DNA of 64,000 nt from Reyranella sp. (GTDB lineage Bacteria > Pseudomonadota > Alphaproteobacteria > Reyranellales > Reyranellaceae). The stretch spans positions 248,001 through 312,000 of the forward strand of contig NZ_SCVC01000042.1 in assembly GCF_004297405.1 (NCBI RefSeq), in the 5' to 3' direction. The translations under genes were made by a program, and so were the position numbers. Positions within the stretch are counted from its first letter, which is position 1. The number at the start of each line of letters is the position of its first letter. Below are positions 16,021 through 24,600 of the stretch, one piece after another. The notes below the pieces were generated by a model. The model ran no database searches. It was not told the origin of the DNA and worked only from the letters and a program-made list of their open reading frames with translations.

Positions 16021-18066
16021 ATGATGATGCGGTCAAGATACGGCATGGCGATGGCGACCGGCGCTATTGCGGCCGCGTGGAGTGTTCCGACCGCGGCGCA
16101 AGCGGTGACGGGCGGGCAGGGAGCTGCTGCAAATTTCCTGACCCTGCTGACCGAGCGCTTCGAATTCACGTTCGCCCAGCTTCCCGCGCTCGGCGATCAT
16201 CTGATGGTTTTGCTTCGCGACCTTGATGGTCATGCGGCCATCTGGATGGCTGGCATCGTCGTCGCGGGCCTCCTGGCGGAATTCGTAGCGCGGCTTGCCT
16301 TGAGCCGGGCTCGCAGCAAAGCATTCGACCGGCTCGTGGCAAACTCCCCGCTTAGGGCCTTCTTCCGTACCCTGCTGCTCGATGTCCTGGCACTGGTTGC
16401 TCTGGCCGTGGCCGGCCGGATCGTTCTGGGTCGCATGGGGGGTGACGCCAACAGCACGGGCCATCAGCTTGGCCAGATGGTCCTGCACGCGCTGGTCTAT
16501 TGGCGCGGCTTCAATGTCATCTTCCGGGCGTTCCTGCGGCCCGGCGCTCCCGAGGGCCGCATTGCGCCAGTCGAGAGCGACACGGCGCGGCGATTGCTGA
16601 TCGCCCTCAATCTGGTGGTCCTGTTGCCGCTGATCGCCGGTCTACTGGCGCGAGGCTTGCCGATCACGGGTGCGACCCGCGAGATGACGGGCGCCGCCAT
16701 CATCCTCTACGTGCCATTCTTCGCGGCAGCCCTAGTCTATGTCGTCTGGCATTGGCGGTTCGACATGGCGGCCTGGCTGACGGCGATGGTTGCGCCGAAG
16801 GGTCTCATCCGCAAACTCAAGCTCGACGCCGCCCGCAACTGGTGGATGGCGGGCCTTGCCTTCTACACGTTGATGGGAGTCGCGGCCGTTTACGCCGCGC
16901 TGACGGAAAGCAGCACTGCGTCGCGCGGTATGGCGTTGATTGAATCGACGTTGATTGCGCTCCTGTTATTCGAGACTTTGATGCATCGAATCACGCGGCA
17001 TATCGTTTCTGAACTGCCGATGGCGGGCGATGTGGTGGCGGATTGCGTCCGCCTCTTGGTCCGGCTCTATGTCCTGATCATTATCGCCGAGGCGGTGATG
17101 GTGCGGGTGCTGGCTGCGGCGACGCCTGAGGAATGGCTGGTGCACGATCGTGGCGCCAAGCTTGCCGCGGCGAGCGCCGTGGCGATCTACGCGTTCTGGC
17201 GGTTCCTGAAGTACCGCATGGACTCCTATATCGCGGCCAATCCCCTGCCATCGGCCGATGTCAGTGGCGACCACGAAGACGAAGTGCGCGTGGCGGCGTC
17301 GCGGCTGAGGACGCTGATGCCGCTGGTGCGTGCGATTGCGGGCGTCGCCATTGCAGTGGTCGGTGGCCTGCTGGTCCTGTCGGAGCTCGGCATCAACATC
17401 ACCCCGTTGATTGCGGCCTTCTCCGTCTTTGGCCTGGCCGTCTCCTTCGGTAGCCAGGCGCTGGTGCGCGATGTCGTGTCCGGCATCTTCTTCCTCGCCG
17501 AGGACTCGTTCCGCATCGGCGAGTATGTCGATTGCAGCAAGGTCAAGGGTGTCGTCGAAGGTTTCAGCGTCCGTTCGCTGAAGCTGCGGCATCAGAACGG
17601 TCAGCTCCATATCGTGCCGTTCGGTCAGGTGGGGCATATCACCAACTTCAGCCGCGACTGGACGGTGGTGAAGTTCAACATCGCCTTTGCCAACGGCACC
17701 GACGTCGAGCTGCTGCGCAAGACGGTGAAGAAGATCGGCCTGGAGATGATGGAGGAGCCTCAGTTCAAGCCGATCCTGATGCAGCCCCTCAAGATGCAGG
17801 GCGTCGTCGACATCAAGGACAATTCGTTGATCATCCGCTTCAAGTTCATGGCGCGGCCGAAGAATCCGAGCATGATCCAGCGTATGGCTGTTCGGCGGAT
17901 GTACGATACGTTCCCAGGCCTCGGTATCAAGTTCGCGACACCGATGTATCCATTCCCCATTCCGGCAACGCCGCCCGTACCGCCGGTCGCTGCAGCGGCA
18001 CCTGCTTCAGCAGCACCTCCTGCCGCGGCACCTGCTGCCGCAGCGCCTCCCAAGGCAGCGGAATAA
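16021..18066 (+). CDS. Mechanosensitive ion channel (MscS family), extended N-terminus and Ala/Pro tail
   Basis: This 681-aa inner-membrane protein has a putative signal sequence ending PTAAQA, multiple transmembrane segments over residues ~70-470, and a classical MscS core: FGLAVSFGSQALVRDVVSGIFFL followed by the beta-domain RIGEYVDCSKVKGVVEGFSVRS. It is larger than MscS (~286 aa) and resembles the MscK/YbdG-type multi-TM channels that gate on membrane tension during hypo-osmotic shock. The last ~35 residues are almost only Ala and Pro, a flexible tail I cannot assign. The start ATG at 16021 has GGGGGAGAA upstream. It is followed after 23 bp by the aldo/keto reductase. Confidence 0.92.
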   Translation: MMMRSRYGMAMATGAIAAAWSVPTAAQAVTGGQGAAANFLTLLTERFEFTFAQLPALGDHLMVLLRDLDGHAAIWMAGIVVAGLLAEFVARLALSRARSKAFDRLVANSPLRAFFRTLLLDVLALVALAVAGRIVLGRMGGDANSTGHQLGQMVLHALVYWRGFNVIFRAFLRPGAPEGRIAPVESDTARRLLIALNLVVLLPLIAGLLARGLPITGATREMTGAAIILYVPFFAAALVYVVWHWRFDMAAWLTAMVAPKGLIRKLKLDAARNWWMAGLAFYTLMGVAAVYAALTESSTASRGMALIESTLIALLLFETLMHRITRHIVSELPMAGDVVADCVRLLVRLYVLIIIAEAVMVRVLAAATPEEWLVHDRGAKLAAASAVAIYAFWRFLKYRMDSYIAANPLPSADVSGDHEDEVRVAASRLRTLMPLVRAIAGVAIAVVGGLLVLSELGINITPLIAAFSVFGLAVSFGSQALVRDVVSGIFFLAEDSFRIGEYVDCSKVKGVVEGFSVRSLKLRHQNGQLHIVPFGQVGHITNFSRDWTVVKFNIAFANGTDVELLRKTVKKIGLEMMEEPQFKPILMQPLKMQGVVDIKDNSLIIRFKFMARPKNPSMIQRMAVRRMYDTFPGLGIKFATPMYPFPIPATPPVPPVAAAAPASAAPPAAAPAAAAPPKAAE

Positions 18067-18089
18067 CAATCGTCTTAGAGGAGTACGAT

Positions 18090-19046
18090 ATGCAGAAGCG
18101 TAGACTCGGTAAGTCGGACCTCGAATTCGCTCCCATCGCCTTCGGCGGCAATGTCTTCGGCTGGACGGCCGACGAGGCCATCTCGCACAAGCTGCTCGAC
18201 GCCTTCGTCGATGCCGGCTTTTCCTTCGTCGACACCGCCGACGTCTATTCGCGCTGGGCGGAGGGTCACAAGGGCGGTGAGTCCGAGACTGTCATCGGAA
18301 GCTGGCTGCGGAAGGATCCAGCCAAGCGCGACAAGGTGTTGATCGCCACTAAATGCGGCATGGATATGCCGGACGGCAAAGGCCTGTCGCGCGCCCATAT
18401 CGTGAAATCGGTCGACGCCTCGTTGAAGCGGCTCAACACCGACCGCATCGATCTCTTCCAGTCGCACCAGGACGATAAGGACACGCCGCAGGAAGAGACG
18501 CTTTCGACCTATGGCGAGCTGGTCAAGGCGGGCAAGCTCCGGGCCATCGGTGCTTCCAACTTCGAGGCGCCGCGGCTCGCTGAGGCCGCGAAGATCTCGA
18601 AGGAAAAGGGGCTTCCGACCTATGTCAGCCTGCAGCCGCACTACAATCTGGTGGAGCGCGGGCTGTTCGAGGGGCCGCTCGAAAACGAGTGCCTCAAGGA
18701 AGGGCTGGGCGTGATTCCCTACTGGTCGCTGGCCAGCGGCTTCCTGACCGGCAAGTACCGGTCCGAGGCCGATCTCAGCAAGAGCGTGCGCGGGCCGCGT
18801 GGCGTCAAGAAGTACCTGAACGACAAGGGCTTCGCGGTGCTGAAGGCGGTCGACGAGGCGGCCAAGAAGCACAACACCAGCAACACCACGGTGGCGCTGG
18901 CCTGGCTGCTGCAGCGTAAGCCGATTACGGCACCGATCGTGAGTGCGACCAACCTTGGCCAGCTCAAGGATCTGCTGGCTGCGCCGTCATTGAAACTCGA
19001 CGCTGACTCGGTTGCTGCGATCGACAAGGCCAGCGCGCCAACCTGA
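18090..19046 (+). CDS. Aldo/keto reductase
   Basis: This 318-aa NADPH-dependent oxidoreductase has the AKR tetrad: Asp and Tyr in DTADVYSRW, Lys in IATKCGMD, and His in LFQSHQDD. The start MQKRRLGKSDLEFAPIAFGG is typical, and the ATG at 18090 has AGAGGAG upstream; the longer open frame from 17532 is antisense-like shadow of the MscS gene. It lies 23 bp after mscS and 14 bp before the MBL-rhodanese gene, so a three-gene operon is likely. It resembles the general stress-type YajO/PhsB-like group; substrate unknown. Confidence 0.92.
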   Translation: MQKRRLGKSDLEFAPIAFGGNVFGWTADEAISHKLLDAFVDAGFSFVDTADVYSRWAEGHKGGESETVIGSWLRKDPAKRDKVLIATKCGMDMPDGKGLSRAHIVKSVDASLKRLNTDRIDLFQSHQDDKDTPQEETLSTYGELVKAGKLRAIGASNFEAPRLAEAAKISKEKGLPTYVSLQPHYNLVERGLFEGPLENECLKEGLGVIPYWSLASGFLTGKYRSEADLSKSVRGPRGVKKYLNDKGFAVLKAVDEAAKKHNTSNTTVALAWLLQRKPITAPIVSATNLGQLKDLLAAPSLKLDADSVAAIDKASAPT

Positions 19047-19060
19047 GGACCAGAGGAACG

Positions 19061-20134
19061 ATGCTCGTCTTCCGCCAGCTCTTCGATCCGACATCGTCGA
19101 CCTACACTTATCTGCTGGGCTGCAGCAGCACGCGCGAGGCGCTGCTGATCGATCCCGTGTTCGAGCAGGTACGGCGAGATGGCGCTCTGGTCGCGGAGCT
19201 GGGGTTGACACTTTCCTGGACGTTGGACACCCACGTCCATGCCGATCACGTTACGGGTGCGTGGCTGCTGAAGCAGCGGCTGGGCAGCCAGATCGCATTG
19301 TCGGCCGCCTCGGGGGCGAGCGGGGCCGACCGTCTGCTACAGGATGGCGACCGGATCGAGTTCGGCCGTCGTGCTCTCGAAGTGCGCTCGACACCCGGAC
19401 ACACTTCGGGCTGCGTCACCTATGTGCTCGATGACGAGAGCATGGCGTTCACGGGCGACTGCCTGATGATCCGCGGCTCGGGCCGCACCGACTTCCAGCA
19501 GGGCGATCCGCGCGCACTCTATCGCTCGGTGCGCTCGCGCATCTTCGCCCTGCCGGAGAGCTGCCTGCTCTATCCGGCACACGACTATCGTGGCCTCACG
19601 GTCAGCAGCGTCGTCGAGGAGAAGAAATTCAATCCTCGGCTGGGCGGCGAGATCGCTGAAAACGACTATGTCGGCTACATGAAGAACCTCGACCTGCCGC
19701 ACCCCAAGAAGATCGACGAGGCGGTGCCGGCCAACCTGCGTTGCGGCCAGCCCGGCAACGAAACCAAGGCTCCAAGCGAGCCGACTTGGGCGCCGTTGCG
19801 CTTCACGTTCGGTGGTTTCTGGGAGGTTGAACCGCCCTGGCTCGAAGAAAACCTCACCAAAGTGCACGTCGTCGATGTGCGCGAGCCTGCAGAGTACACG
19901 GGCCCGCTGGGGCATATCCGCGGCGCCACTCTGGTGCCGCTGGGCGAGCTGGCGGCCCGCACCAGGGAATTGCCCAAGGACAAGCCGATCGTCGCGGTCT
20001 GCCGAGCCGGAAGCCGCTCGGCCCAGGCGACGACGATCCTGCAGAAGGCGGGCTTTGCCGATATCGCCAATCTGCCCGGTGGCATGCTGCGCTGGCGCGC
20101 CGAAGGCCGGAGCGTGGAGGGCGGGGCAAGCTGA
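19061..20134 (+). CDS. Persulfide dioxygenase-rhodanese fusion (ETHE1-like MBL + sulfurtransferase)
   Basis: This 357-aa protein joins two domains. Residues ~1-235 are an ETHE1-type metallo-beta-lactamase fold with the iron/zinc site THVHADHVTGA, STPGHTSGCVTY, FTGDCLMIRGSGRTDFQQGDP and YPAHDYRG; the GRTDFQxGD string is characteristic of persulfide dioxygenases. Residues ~255-350 are a rhodanese domain with the active-site loop VCRAGSRSA carrying Cys. Together they would oxidise glutathione persulfide to sulfite and transfer sulfane sulfur. It lies 14 bp after the aldo/keto reductase. Function is supported by motif; in vivo substrate is inferred. Confidence 0.92.
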   Translation: MLVFRQLFDPTSSTYTYLLGCSSTREALLIDPVFEQVRRDGALVAELGLTLSWTLDTHVHADHVTGAWLLKQRLGSQIALSAASGASGADRLLQDGDRIEFGRRALEVRSTPGHTSGCVTYVLDDESMAFTGDCLMIRGSGRTDFQQGDPRALYRSVRSRIFALPESCLLYPAHDYRGLTVSSVVEEKKFNPRLGGEIAENDYVGYMKNLDLPHPKKIDEAVPANLRCGQPGNETKAPSEPTWAPLRFTFGGFWEVEPPWLEENLTKVHVVDVREPAEYTGPLGHIRGATLVPLGELAARTRELPKDKPIVAVCRAGSRSAQATTILQKAGFADIANLPGGMLRWRAEGRSVEGGAS

Positions 20135-20144
20135 CGACAGAGCG

Positions 20145-21014
20145 TCAGAAGCCGTAGAGCTTCGACGGCGTGTCTATGAGGATGGTGCGCCGCACGGCTT
20201 CGTCCGGCACCCATTCCTCGAACCATCTGAGCGTTAGCGGATAAGTCTTGACCCGGTCGAGGTCGGTATCGGTATGTGGCCAGTCACTGCCCCACATCAG
20301 CCGTGCCGGGCCGAAGGCGTCGAGCAGCATCGGCGTTGCCGCCCGTGCACGCTCCGGGCCGACGCGATAGGCGCCACACATCACGACCCAGACCCGGTCG
20401 GTCTTGGCGCTGTCCAGCAAGGTCTTGAAGCCGGGGTCACGCATCGGCCCCAGGGTGCGGTCGAACATGCCGTAGTGAGGGATCACCACCTTGTGGCCGC
20501 CATCGAGAAGCACGGGGAGGACTTCCGGTAACCGATGGCTCTCGACATAGAGGTGGATCGGCCAGTCGCGCTTCAGTGCCTCGGCCAGCATCTCGCGATA
20601 GGCCGACCATTGCGGCGTCGGCAGGCCGTAGATCGGGAAGCGCAGGCCGCGCACGCCGATCCGCGCCATGGTCTCCCAATCTTCGGCACTGGTCTCGATC
20701 GACGGTGACACCCACGGCACGCCACGGAAGCGGCCAGGATCGGCCTTCAACGTCTCGAACAGGTAGGAATTGTCGAAACCCAGGAAGGACGGCTGCAGGA
20801 TCAGGGCGTGGCCAAAGCCGTTCTTCTCGGCGAGGGCGAGCAGGGTCTGCCACGACGCATCATAGTTCGGCACATAGCGGGCATCGATTGCGGTCTTCAG
20901 TCCGCGCACGAAGACATGCGTATGGGCATCCACGGCTACAGGCGCGGCGGCCGTCGCCGGCACAGCTGCTGCAACCAAACCACTAGTGGCAAAAGCACGA
21001 CGCGTAATCTTCAC
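20145..21014 (-). CDS. Amidohydrolase 2 family protein with Tat-type leader
   Basis: This 289-aa metal-dependent hydrolase has a leader MKITRRAFATSGLVAAAVPATAAAP that fits twin-arginine export, then VDAHTHVF (metal His pair) and MWGSDWPHTDTD near the C-terminus (metal Asp), as in PF04909 lactonases such as 2-pyrone-4,6-dicarboxylate hydrolase. It is convergent with the persulfide dioxygenase-rhodanese gene (10 bp). It is 28 bp downstream of the DedA gene, possibly co-transcribed. A periplasmic lactonase or decarboxylase of an aromatic-derived acid is plausible but unproven. Confidence 0.88.
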   Translation of the reverse strand: MKITRRAFATSGLVAAAVPATAAAPVAVDAHTHVFVRGLKTAIDARYVPNYDASWQTLLALAEKNGFGHALILQPSFLGFDNSYLFETLKADPGRFRGVPWVSPSIETSAEDWETMARIGVRGLRFPIYGLPTPQWSAYREMLAEALKRDWPIHLYVESHRLPEVLPVLLDGGHKVVIPHYGMFDRTLGPMRDPGFKTLLDSAKTDRVWVVMCGAYRVGPERARAATPMLLDAFGPARLMWGSDWPHTDTDLDRVKTYPLTLRWFEEWVPDEAVRRTILIDTPSKLYGF

Positions 21015-21042
21015 CGTCCAGTGCTCCTGTCCAATTGCCCGA

Positions 21043-21639
21043 TTAGTCCGCTGGCTTGCGCTCGATCACACGCTCCAGGCGGCGGGTGAGAAACCAGGTG
21101 AGGGCAAGGAAAGCCACCAGCATGACGATGCCGAAGATCTGAAGGGTATCGTTCATCGTCTTGTCCGAAACAAAACCGAAGCCGTAGCCGATCGAGACGG
21201 CAGCACTCGCCCACAGACCGGCGGCGATGAAGTTCAGGATAAGGAAGCGCGGCCATCCGAGGGTGGAGGCACCATAGGCGAAGCCGGCGACATTGCGGAT
21301 GATGCGCGGGTAGCGGTGGATCAGGATCATCCAGATATGGTGCCGGTCGGCGAGGCGCGCCGCGCCATCGACGGCGCGTTGCAAGCGCGGGAAGCGGCCG
21401 AGCCAACGCGTGCCGAAGCGCCGGCCTACCCAGAAGCGTATGACATCGCCCGAGAAGGTGCCGACCCAGCAGGCCGCCACGGCGTACTCGTAGCTCAGCG
21501 CGCCGGCCTGGGCGGCATAACCCGAGAAGAGAGCGAGCAGCAGGCTGTTCGCCATCGAATAGACGGCGAGAAAGCTGTACGCCACATCGCCGTGCTGGCG
21601 GATGAGGTCGAGGAAGGAGGCGACGTCACTGGGAAACAC
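21043..21639 (-). CDS. DedA-family membrane protein
   Basis: This 198-aa protein has about five hydrophobic segments and the DedA/SNARE-associated pattern GTFSGDVIRFWVGRRFG, followed by IHRYPRIIRNVAGFAYGAS, the re-entrant loop region with conserved arginines. DedA proteins act in membrane homeostasis and undecaprenyl phosphate/lipid flipping. A GTG start at 21639 with GGGAGGGG upstream gives the expected N-terminus MFPSDVASFL. It ends 28 bp before the amidohydrolase. It begins 27 bp after the stop of the first megaprotease gene, same strand, so read-through is possible. Confidence 0.88.
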   Translation of the reverse strand: MFPSDVASFLDLIRQHGDVAYSFLAVYSMANSLLLALFSGYAAQAGALSYEYAVAACWVGTFSGDVIRFWVGRRFGTRWLGRFPRLQRAVDGAARLADRHHIWMILIHRYPRIIRNVAGFAYGASTLGWPRFLILNFIAAGLWASAAVSIGYGFGFVSDKTMNDTLQIFGIVMLVAFLALTWFLTRRLERVIERKPAD

Positions 21640-21666
21640 CGCCCCTCCCTACAGAAGAGGCGGCGT

Positions 21667-24600
21667 TTAGACCAGCCAGCCGTGGCCGGCGGCGCTGGTG
21701 AAGTCGAGCTGGACGATCAGGTCATTGAAGTCGTAGTCGCCGCCGCCGCGTGTGTCTTCCCAGCCCCATGTGTTGGCGCCGTAGTTGAAGAGATGGGCGG
21801 CATTGTCAGTGTTGGCCTGGCCGAAAGCCCAGAAGGTGTCGCCGCTCGAGCTGTTGGTGAGCTGCATGGCGATCAGGTCGCCCGAGTTCACGTTGGTGAT
21901 CTGGCTCTGGGTGTAGAGGCCGTAGCCCGGCCCGTCGAACGCCGTAGCGCCCTGCTGCGTGGTGTAGAGGCGGGCGACCGCCGCGGCGGCATATCCCATG
22001 TCGCCGGGATTGAGGCCGCCGATCTTCCCCGAATAGTCGTCGACTCGATAGAACGAGACGGAGAGGTTGTCTTCGCCGTTCTGGCGGATGCGGACGACGG
22101 CGTTCTGGTCGTTGGCGGCGCCGGCCGTCTCGGCCACCGCGACGGCGCGCGCCAGGTGGACATTGCCGCCCGTGGGATAGGTGGTCACCCCCGTCGCCTG
22201 GTCCGTTGTGCTGTAGGTCTTGGTCGAGAAATCGACGATGCCGTAGGGGCTGGTGAGCGTGGCCTGTGTGGCCGAGGCGTGGCCCTGTCCGATGGTCGCC
22301 GAGATCGACTGGCCGTCCGTGGCATCCACCCAACCGACCCGGCCTTGTGCCTGTTTGTCGAACATCCGCACCAGGTTGGCGTCGAAATCCGCCTGCAGCG
22401 ACTGTTGCGCGAGCCGCTCGGTCCAGGCGAATTGGCCGGCCATGGGATTGCCGTAGTCGAAGTTCTGTGTGCCAACGGTGAGCCAGACATTGATGCCCGT
22501 TGCGATCGTGTTGGCCTGCACCAGCAAGGTCTGATCCACACTGCTCTTCCAGCCACCCGCGCCGTCAGCGACGACGACATTCGGTGACTCCGCATAGTAG
22601 GTCTGATGATGTGCGATCTCGGTTAGCGCGCGCGCCAGCAAGGTGCCGTTGGGCGTGCCGAGCCCGCTCGCCAGGTCATAGCCTGGACCAGCCGAATAGC
22701 CGTAGCCGGTCGGCGTGATCGCCTGTCCGTCGCTGGTATAGGCGCCACCCATCACGAACGACGAGGTGTTGTTGCCGATCGTCACGTCGTTGAACGAGGC
22801 GTGCTTGATCGCCGAGGCGATGTAGAGCAGGTCGGTCATGTAGCCGAGCTGCGGTAGACCCTGATCCTTGAAGATGGCATCGAACTGCGAGGTGAGAGCG
22901 GCCCAGAACGGCGCCGAGGCGCTGGTGCCGCCATTGCCGTGCGTGCCCTGCATGTCGCCTGTCGGCACGGTCCAGAAACTGTTGCCGCCAGCATTGGCCG
23001 AGACGTCGGGAATGCCGCGGCCCGGCAGATGGCTAGGGTCGCTGGTCGTCGGCAGGAGCCCGTAGGCCGTCTGGTACCAGGGCACTGGCCGGCTGGTATC
23101 GACGCCACCCGTGCTGGCATTGTTCGACAGATAGCCCGAACCGCCGGGGGTCGAGATGGTAGTGCCCGTGACGTAGTATTGGTTCCAGACGGTTTCGATG
23201 AAGGTCTTGGCACCGGCGAGGCCGCCGACCGGCGAGTGGGTGAGGCCACCCGAGATCAACTGCCAGATCGTCGCCTCGTCACCCGCGACCGCCTTGTCGA
23301 CGAAGCTCTGCAAGGTCGGATCGAGTGACGCGTGCTCGCCGAGAGTGACCGAGGTACCACCTACCATCAGGCCGTAGGGGCTGGAGCGGCTGGTCGAGGT
23401 GTTGGTGAGGCCGTTGCCGAACTTGTAGCTCGAGCCGCCATCGCCGGTGGAATTGATCACCGAGATGTTGCGCAGCGCCGCATCGGTGAAAAGCTGGTCG
23501 ACGGCGTTGTGGAAGGGCGACCTCGGAGCGACCGACTCGGCAAAGCCGAAGGAAGAGGTGACGACCTGCGGGTTGTTGGTGGTGTCCCACACGGCCGACT
23601 GCCAGGCAGTGTAGGCGTTGCTGCCCGCACCGGCTGCCGAGCCCGAGCCGGCGTAGAGCGTGAGCTTGCTGTTCGGCGTCACCGTTGCGGCAATGCCGAC
23701 ATCGAGCGAGCGCTCGCCGCTAGGGCCCGACGAGTAGGCCTGGCCGCCGCCGGCGACGGTATTGACGGTCGCGCCGGTCGGCACGCCCGCGGTCACGCGA
23801 TACTGGTCGAGCGCAGCCTGGAAGCCCGTGCCATCATTGTCGCCCGGCAGCGCCGTGCCGATACCTGGCTCGACGAGGCCGATCGTGCCCGTCGCCACGT
23901 CGGCTTTGAGCGGCATCTTGTAGGCCACCTGGCCAATCTGCTGCGGGTAGCCCTGGCTCGACGAGGACGCACCGTTGCCCGGGCTCTGCCAGCCTTCGGT
24001 CAGGGTGACGCCGGTTCCCGTGCCGGCCCCTGCGACCTGGCTGCCGAAATTGTTGGTGTCGAACCACAGACCGGAGACGCCATTGCTCGCGATCGAGGTC
24101 GGGAGCGAAAGATTGTCCGTCCAGAACCAGCCGCCGCTGCCATCGGCATTCTGGGCCATCAGTTTGGCCTGCGGGCCGAACAGGGTGGAGAAGCTCTCCT
24201 GCGTCACCTGCACCCAGATGGTACGCGACTCGGCCGAGGAGACATAGCCGTTGGAGGCGTCGATCTGGTCGACGGTCTTGATGCCAAGCGCCGTGAGCGC
24301 ATCGAGGACGTTGTTGTATTGCGTCTGGTCGGCGCCGTAGGTCGACCACAGTTCGCCGCTGTCGCCGAGCTCCTTCAGCTCCTTCTGGCGCTCACCCCAA
24401 CTCTTTCCCAGAAGCGCCGTCGGATCGTTGGCGCGATTCAGCACCAGCGCGACGTTGAGCGTAACAGGAGCTTCGATGGCAACGCCCGTCGGTTCGTTGC
24501 TCGTGTTGCTGCGCCAGCTCGCATAGTCGAGGAAGTTCGAATTGGCGAGCTCGGTATAGGCAGGATGAAAAGAGTAATCGCCGGGATTGATCCACGCGCC

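Noticed and set aside
20986..22587. A 533-aa plus-strand frame spanning the DedA gene and the protease tail.
   Set aside because: It crosses two well-supported minus-strand genes and has no recognisable domain or start context.
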